Source: Butyricimonas sp. Marseille-P3923 (GTDB lineage: Bacteria > Bacteroidota > Bacteroidia > Bacteroidales > Marinifilaceae). From it: DNA of 64,000 nt. The notes under the pieces were generated by a model. That model saw only the letters and a program-made list of their open reading frames with translations. It did not search any database and was not told where the DNA came from. The DNA lies in contig NZ_FXXL01000005.1 in assembly GCF_900184685.1 (NCBI RefSeq), forward strand, positions 496,001 to 560,000. Direction: 5' to 3'. The position numbers and the translations under genes are program-made. Below, one piece after another: positions 59,882 to 64,000 of the stretch (position 1 is its first letter; each line of letters begins with the position of its first letter).

Positions 59882-61375
59882 TTAATGATATTTATTCAAA
59901 ATATTTCTTCCCAAACGAACAAACATTTTGGGCAAATATGGAATAATTTTAGGGAATAAATAAAATGTACGCAACTTAAATTCCTTAATTATCAACAAAT
60001 AATAACTCATTATCTCCCTCTTTCGAAAAATACAATAACGCTTTTCCAACAACTCATAATCAATAAAGACCTCTTGCAATAGTATATCTTGAGGTTGTTG
60101 CTTCGCCTGAACAATTTGTTTAAGGCCAACGTCAAAACGCTCTTGCGTCATCAAATATTTATTCAAACACGCACCTATATATTCACGATATATGCGATCA
60201 TTAATCAATTTCCCAGCTTCTCTATAGAAATCATCTAAATTATCGTAAGCTAAACGATACTCTCCAAATTCATCACCTAAATGCCTATCATCAATATTTA
60301 AATCATTCTCTAATTTTTCTGTAGAGGTATAAGCTAATACAGCTTTTTTATTACTAATTGCATAATCCCTCATTAGTCCCCCTCCAATAGGATAGGTTTG
60401 TAAGAATAAATCAACATGCCTAAATACTTCATTTATATCTCTTCTATATTCCAATAAAATCAACCTCTCTTGAAGTTTATTAGCGATTACAAACTTTTTT
60501 AATACACTATTATTATCTCTAGCAGCAAATAAAATAACTAATGCAGGATTCGCTATTAATAGCCTTTTCATTATATAAAAAAATGTATAATCTTTATCCA
60601 TAACTTTATACATTCTACAACCTGTAAACATCAAAACAGTATCTTTTTTTATATGACTAGGAAATCCTTCAAAATCATTCTCATCAATAATCGGATAATA
60701 AGGCAATTTAAAAATATTTGCTTTGTTAAAAAACCTTCTTTGAAAAGATAATGTATATCCCCAATTTCTAAATTCTATAATATAATTAGTGCAATCAATT
60801 CCAGGCCAATATTGATGATCCCCTAGATTAATCCTATATTTATCTATAATATTAATTTTATACAAAACTAAAACATCTGCTAAGGAAAACGATGAATGGA
60901 GGAAAATTTTTTCTGGTTTAAAATCTTTTATCCACTGATAAATCAACTTTGCATGTTCTGAAAATTTTCTATTCTTCGGTATTTCAGATATTTGGGAATT
61001 TGGGTAAAGTTGAAGTTCTTTATATATTTGAGTATGCCATGCTTTTTTAGAAGTATCTTGAGTCCTGATATATAAAATATTTGCTCCCATTGCCATCAAC
61101 GCCCTTATATATTGCTGTGTTATACCATGATTATCCCATGACAAAGAGTCGCAAAACACATAATTATTTTTTATTGGCTCATACTCCATTTCTTTGGGGA
61201 ATAGCATATTAGATATCTTTTTTAAAATAACGTCTATACTCTTATTCCCAAAATCAACGCTAAAACTTTTTAGAAAATATACAATTCTCAACTTACATAA
61301 TGCCTTATCAAAATTCTTATTTTTGATATCTTTTTCTACTTGAATAATTACTTTTTCCGCGATACAATCCGACAT
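59882..61375 (-). CDS. Glycosyltransferase-like protein (GT-B), low similarity
   Basis: 497 residues. A C-terminal Rossmann half is visible: VLMFTGCRMYKV, ILLEYRRDINEVFRHVDLFL and TYPIGGGLMRDYAISNKKAV resemble GT-B donor sites of SPINDLY/GT41-like enzymes, with an N-terminal GITQQYIRALMAMGANILYI segment. No membrane segment. Very AT-rich. It overlaps the polymerase gene by 28 bases. Function as a repeat-unit glycosyltransferase is inferred from fold and place. Confidence 0.7.
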   Translation of the reverse strand: MSDCIAEKVIIQVEKDIKNKNFDKALCKLRIVYFLKSFSVDFGNKSIDVILKKISNMLFPKEMEYEPIKNNYVFCDSLSWDNHGITQQYIRALMAMGANILYIRTQDTSKKAWHTQIYKELQLYPNSQISEIPKNRKFSEHAKLIYQWIKDFKPEKIFLHSSFSLADVLVLYKINIIDKYRINLGDHQYWPGIDCTNYIIEFRNWGYTLSFQRRFFNKANIFKLPYYPIIDENDFEGFPSHIKKDTVLMFTGCRMYKVMDKDYTFFYIMKRLLIANPALVILFAARDNNSVLKKFVIANKLQERLILLEYRRDINEVFRHVDLFLQTYPIGGGLMRDYAISNKKAVLAYTSTEKLENDLNIDDRHLGDEFGEYRLAYDNLDDFYREAGKLINDRIYREYIGACLNKYLMTQERFDVGLKQIVQAKQQPQDILLQEVFIDYELLEKRYCIFRKREIMSYYLLIIKEFKLRTFYLFPKIIPYLPKMFVRLGRNILNKYH

Positions 61376-62532
61376 AAATTATTTTCTTTTATTATACCTA
61401 TTGGAATATAAATCAACATTACATAAATAATCTGCTCTATAAATGGTCTTTGGTAAATTACACCATATAACAACATAATATAAATAATCCAATTCTTATT
61501 AAAACCGATACATCGCAATGAATACAATGAAAAACTTAACATGTACACGATAAAAAAGAACAATCCATAATTTACAATTATATCCTTATAAGAAGCTCCC
61601 CCAGCATTAAACCTCTGATTACTTCCTCTCCCTAATCCCCAAAAATACTCATCAGTATGCATAAATCGGTCGTACCATAAATCAAAATTTTGTGTCGTTC
61701 TATTTATCCCTACAAAATTTCCATCATCACCTAATTCAAAACGTCTGAATATTAAATTATAAAATACTTCATTTTTATACAAAACAAATAACACGATTAA
61801 AACAATACTCGTAATTAATAATTTATATCGAAAAGGAACTTTATACAATAAAATAATTAAAGATATTCCATAAAAAAACATAGAAAAAGAAAGTAAGCCT
61901 GCGATAAATATAATAATATTTGAATATTTTTTAAAATCATAATCTGAAAGGACTAAAAAAACTACAGCAAAAGTGCCAACAACTCCCGGTTCATCATAAA
62001 CAGCAGAAAACCGATTAAATAAATATACTTTCCCTGGTTCATCATACACTAATAGAAAAGGATACTGATAGTAATAACCATCCTTCAATTCATTTAATGG
62101 AGAAATAATATTATAAGAAAAAGATACTCCAAGGATAGCAACAAATATATAAACAAATACTGATACACAAACAACTAATAAAAAGATAAATATAAATTTT
62201 TCAAATACTTTAGTCAAAAACCTTATTTCTATAAAAAATAAGAATATCGGAGAAATTAAAGATAATACACCAAAAATATTCAGCGTCTCTTGGTTTCTGA
62301 GAAATATTATTAAATATAACAAAGATAAAACAAAAACAAAAACAATATCCTTACTTTTTGGAAAGGAATATCTATTTCCAATAGAACATAAGAATAGCAA
62401 CAACAATATAGTCCTCGGTATCCCCCAAACAAAATATGGCATTGACAATAGAAAAATACAAAATGCAACAAGCCATATGTGCAGATTATAAATATTCACT
62501 TTTGTACTACTTCGCATCATATAAATCCCCAA
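61348..62532 (-). CDS. O-antigen/capsule polymerase (Wzy-like)
   Basis: 394 residues, about ten membrane helices separated by short loops and one larger periplasmic loop around 265-300 (GINRTTQNFDLWYDRFM, FWGLGRGSNQRF), the usual layout of Wzy polymerases. Sequence similarity in this class is low and the call rests on topology and on the flippase next to it. Confidence 0.75.
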   Translation of the reverse strand: MGIYMMRSSTKVNIYNLHIWLVAFCIFLLSMPYFVWGIPRTILLLLFLCSIGNRYSFPKSKDIVFVFVLSLLYLIIFLRNQETLNIFGVLSLISPIFLFFIEIRFLTKVFEKFIFIFLLVVCVSVFVYIFVAILGVSFSYNIISPLNELKDGYYYQYPFLLVYDEPGKVYLFNRFSAVYDEPGVVGTFAVVFLVLSDYDFKKYSNIIIFIAGLLSFSMFFYGISLIILLYKVPFRYKLLITSIVLIVLFVLYKNEVFYNLIFRRFELGDDGNFVGINRTTQNFDLWYDRFMHTDEYFWGLGRGSNQRFNAGGASYKDIIVNYGLFFFIVYMLSFSLYSLRCIGFNKNWIIYIMLLYGVIYQRPFIEQIIYVMLIYIPIGIIKENNLCRIVSRKK

Positions 62533-62536
62533 ATAC

Positions 62537-64000
62537 TCATTTTCTCCATATGTTCAATCCCACCCTATTATGTATTTCATATAACGAATAACCAACAATC
62601 ACGAGGATGAATACAAACTTTATCAATAATGAATTTATCACATAACCATCAATGATATAATAGCATAAAATACACAACAAATAAAAAAGCAAAAAGAACC
62701 AGAAACTTTTTTTCAATTGTAGTAAATATTTCTTATATGACATGTATCCCACCAAAAAAAAATATATCAGATAGTTAAATGCATATGCATACCCTATTCC
62801 GATTAATCCCCAATAATAATACCCTAATAGATAGGCAGGAAGAGTAATAAATTTTATCCCTAACTCATTAAATAAAAATGCTCTACCGTCTCCCTTTGCT
62901 AAAAATGTAAAACCGAGAGACCAAGCTCCTCCTTTTATCAACGAACCAATTAATAACCATTTCACCATTGGAATAATACTATCAAATTCTTTCGTATATA
63001 ATATACTAACTATATATGAAAGAAATACAAACATAATCATAATCATCGGCCCCAAAATTAAAAGAGCAATTTCAGCTTGCTCATTTACCCGTTTACAAAA
63101 TTCATCTGGCACGCATGCAACTTGACTTAAACGAGGGTAATAATCTGTAGACATTGCAGTAAATACCATACCTAAATAGGATACATTAATTGCCCAACCT
63201 GCTTGATATAAACCTACATCATGAATCCCACTAAAAGACGTAATAAATGACTTTACACAAAATTCTACTAAAGTTACAGCAATTGCAGATATCGCCATCA
63301 TAATCCCTAACTTAACTGTAGGAAGTCCTCTTCGATAAGCTTCTTTCAATGGAACACCTATTTTCTTTATTTGAATTCTTTGTGTATAATACCGACTAAT
63401 CACAAAAGAAATCAAAGTCGTAACAATTAAAGCTAAAACGACACCATTCTCTCGTAAATAATAATATAATGGCAAAGTAAAAATAAGAGCACAAAAAGCA
63501 CCTTGTACACGAGCTTTTGCCATCGCTTTCAGATGGCGAACTCCTTGCAAAATTGCGTAATGCCAATTAAACAAACAAGTAAAAAAAACAGCTATAGATA
63601 AAAAAATGAAAGAAAATATGTGATCATTAGAATTAAAAAACAATCCGCTCAATACAGGAGAAAGAAATATAGTCAACACCCCACCTATACCAGCAGTATA
63701 TATTACCCATTTCCGTAAAGAAGCTATAATCACAGATAAATTGTAATTAGAGCCTTCAGGATTATTATTCAAAGATATTTCTCTAACAGCACTATTAGAT
63801 AAACCAAGATTAGAAATAGAATATATCATCTGAACAGCTGTTGAAAAAACGCTCAAAATTCCCAACCCAAGGGGGCCTAACCATACAGCAACAAACTTAG
63901 AACGTACAATACCAATTAATATTGTAATGACTTGTACACCTCCAAATAAGCTAGTTGCTTTAAAAGCACTTTTATACCCCTCTTTTGAATTATTATTCAC
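62537..64000 (-). CDS. Wzx-like repeat-unit flippase, possibly cut at the window edge
   Basis: At least 487 residues with about twelve to fourteen membrane helices, of the MATE/MVF-like oligosaccharide flippase class (FKATSLFGGVQVITILIGIV near the start, SIAVFFTCLFNWHYAILQGV). The first codon inside the window is GTG at 64000; similar proteins begin only a few residues earlier or here, so the start may be complete or the gene may extend outside. It moves lipid-linked repeat units across the inner membrane. Confidence 0.88.
   Translation of the reverse strand: MNNNSKEGYKSAFKATSLFGGVQVITILIGIVRSKFVAVWLGPLGLGILSVFSTAVQMIYSISNLGLSNSAVREISLNNNPEGSNYNLSVIIASLRKWVIYTAGIGGVLTIFLSPVLSGLFFNSNDHIFSFIFLSIAVFFTCLFNWHYAILQGVRHLKAMAKARVQGAFCALIFTLPLYYYLRENGVVLALIVTTLISFVISRYYTQRIQIKKIGVPLKEAYRRGLPTVKLGIMMAISAIAVTLVEFCVKSFITSFSGIHDVGLYQAGWAINVSYLGMVFTAMSTDYYPRLSQVACVPDEFCKRVNEQAEIALLILGPMIMIMFVFLSYIVSILYTKEFDSIIPMVKWLLIGSLIKGGAWSLGFTFLAKGDGRAFLFNELGIKFITLPAYLLGYYYWGLIGIGYAYAFNYLIYFFLVGYMSYKKYLLQLKKSFWFFLLFYLLCILCYYIIDGYVINSLLIKFVFILVIVGYSLYEIHNRVGLNIWRK

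Overview
The window looks like chromosome from an anaerobic gut member of the Bacteroidales, most likely the Odoribacteraceae (Butyricimonas/Odoribacter-like). This is inferred from gene content: a SusC/SusD pair with ECF sigma and FecR, repeated Bacteroidetes-type -7 elements (TAnnTTTG), a V-type ATPase operon with a DUF2764 gene, the NifU-like/GGGtGRT pair and DUF6266 proteins. No rRNA, tRNA, CRISPR array, transposase or integrase was seen.

Layout. 0-5 kb: a GNAT acetyltransferase, an OmpA-family protein, an orphan ECF sigma factor, and the NifU-like/GGGtGRT pair. 5-7 kb: two DUF6266-type proteins separated by AT-rich repeats. 6.8-12.4 kb: a TonB-dependent receptor divergent from an OmpR-type response regulator and its histidine kinase, with an 11-bp direct repeat between them, then an LpxL-like acyltransferase. 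12.6-26.4 kb: a co-directional locus of ECF sigma, FecR, SusC, SusD, a lipoprotein and two DUF5117-type metalloprotease homologues. One of these has an intact HEVGH site and the other has lost every zinc ligand. 26.4-28.7 kb: a rhomboid protease and two L,D-transpeptidases. 28.8-36.9 kb: V-ATPase operon E-DUF2764-A-B-(four-helix-bundle gene)-D-I-K. 37-38.6 kb: a 226-bp inverted repeat, a small membrane protein, a DUF6266 pseudogene and a frameshifted RteC-like gene. 38.7-64 kb: a surface-polysaccharide locus, all on the minus strand, running from a flippase at the window edge down to the Wza/Wzc/phosphatase export genes.

The polysaccharide locus has two unusual insets. From 49.0 to 58.6 kb it carries a complete small fatty-acid/polyketide-like set: two KAS III enzymes, three acyl carrier proteins, a malonyltransferase, three SDR reductases and an AMP ligase, next to a deacetylase and several acyltransferases. 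Together with a PglE-like aminotransferase, a NeuD/PglD-like transferase and a PglC/WcaJ-like initiating transferase, this suggests a sugar whose amino group carries a custom-built hydroxyacyl chain. From 44.5 to 47.7 kb there is a defence-like island: a Cas2-fold/SinR-like protein, a DUF3696 AAA ATPase, an unrecognised 295-residue partner, and a HepT/MntA toxin-antitoxin pair bracketed by an 18-bp direct repeat derived from the sugar-transferase gene.

Repeats are a second theme. One family is made of paired 11-mers (GATTTATGATT) facing inverted copies. It lies between V-ATPase genes in an empty form and in a form carrying the four-helix-bundle gene. A second family (TTCATAAAGTT/TTTATAAAGTT) accompanies the DUF6266 genes. 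All names are homology calls by eye; no database search was run.
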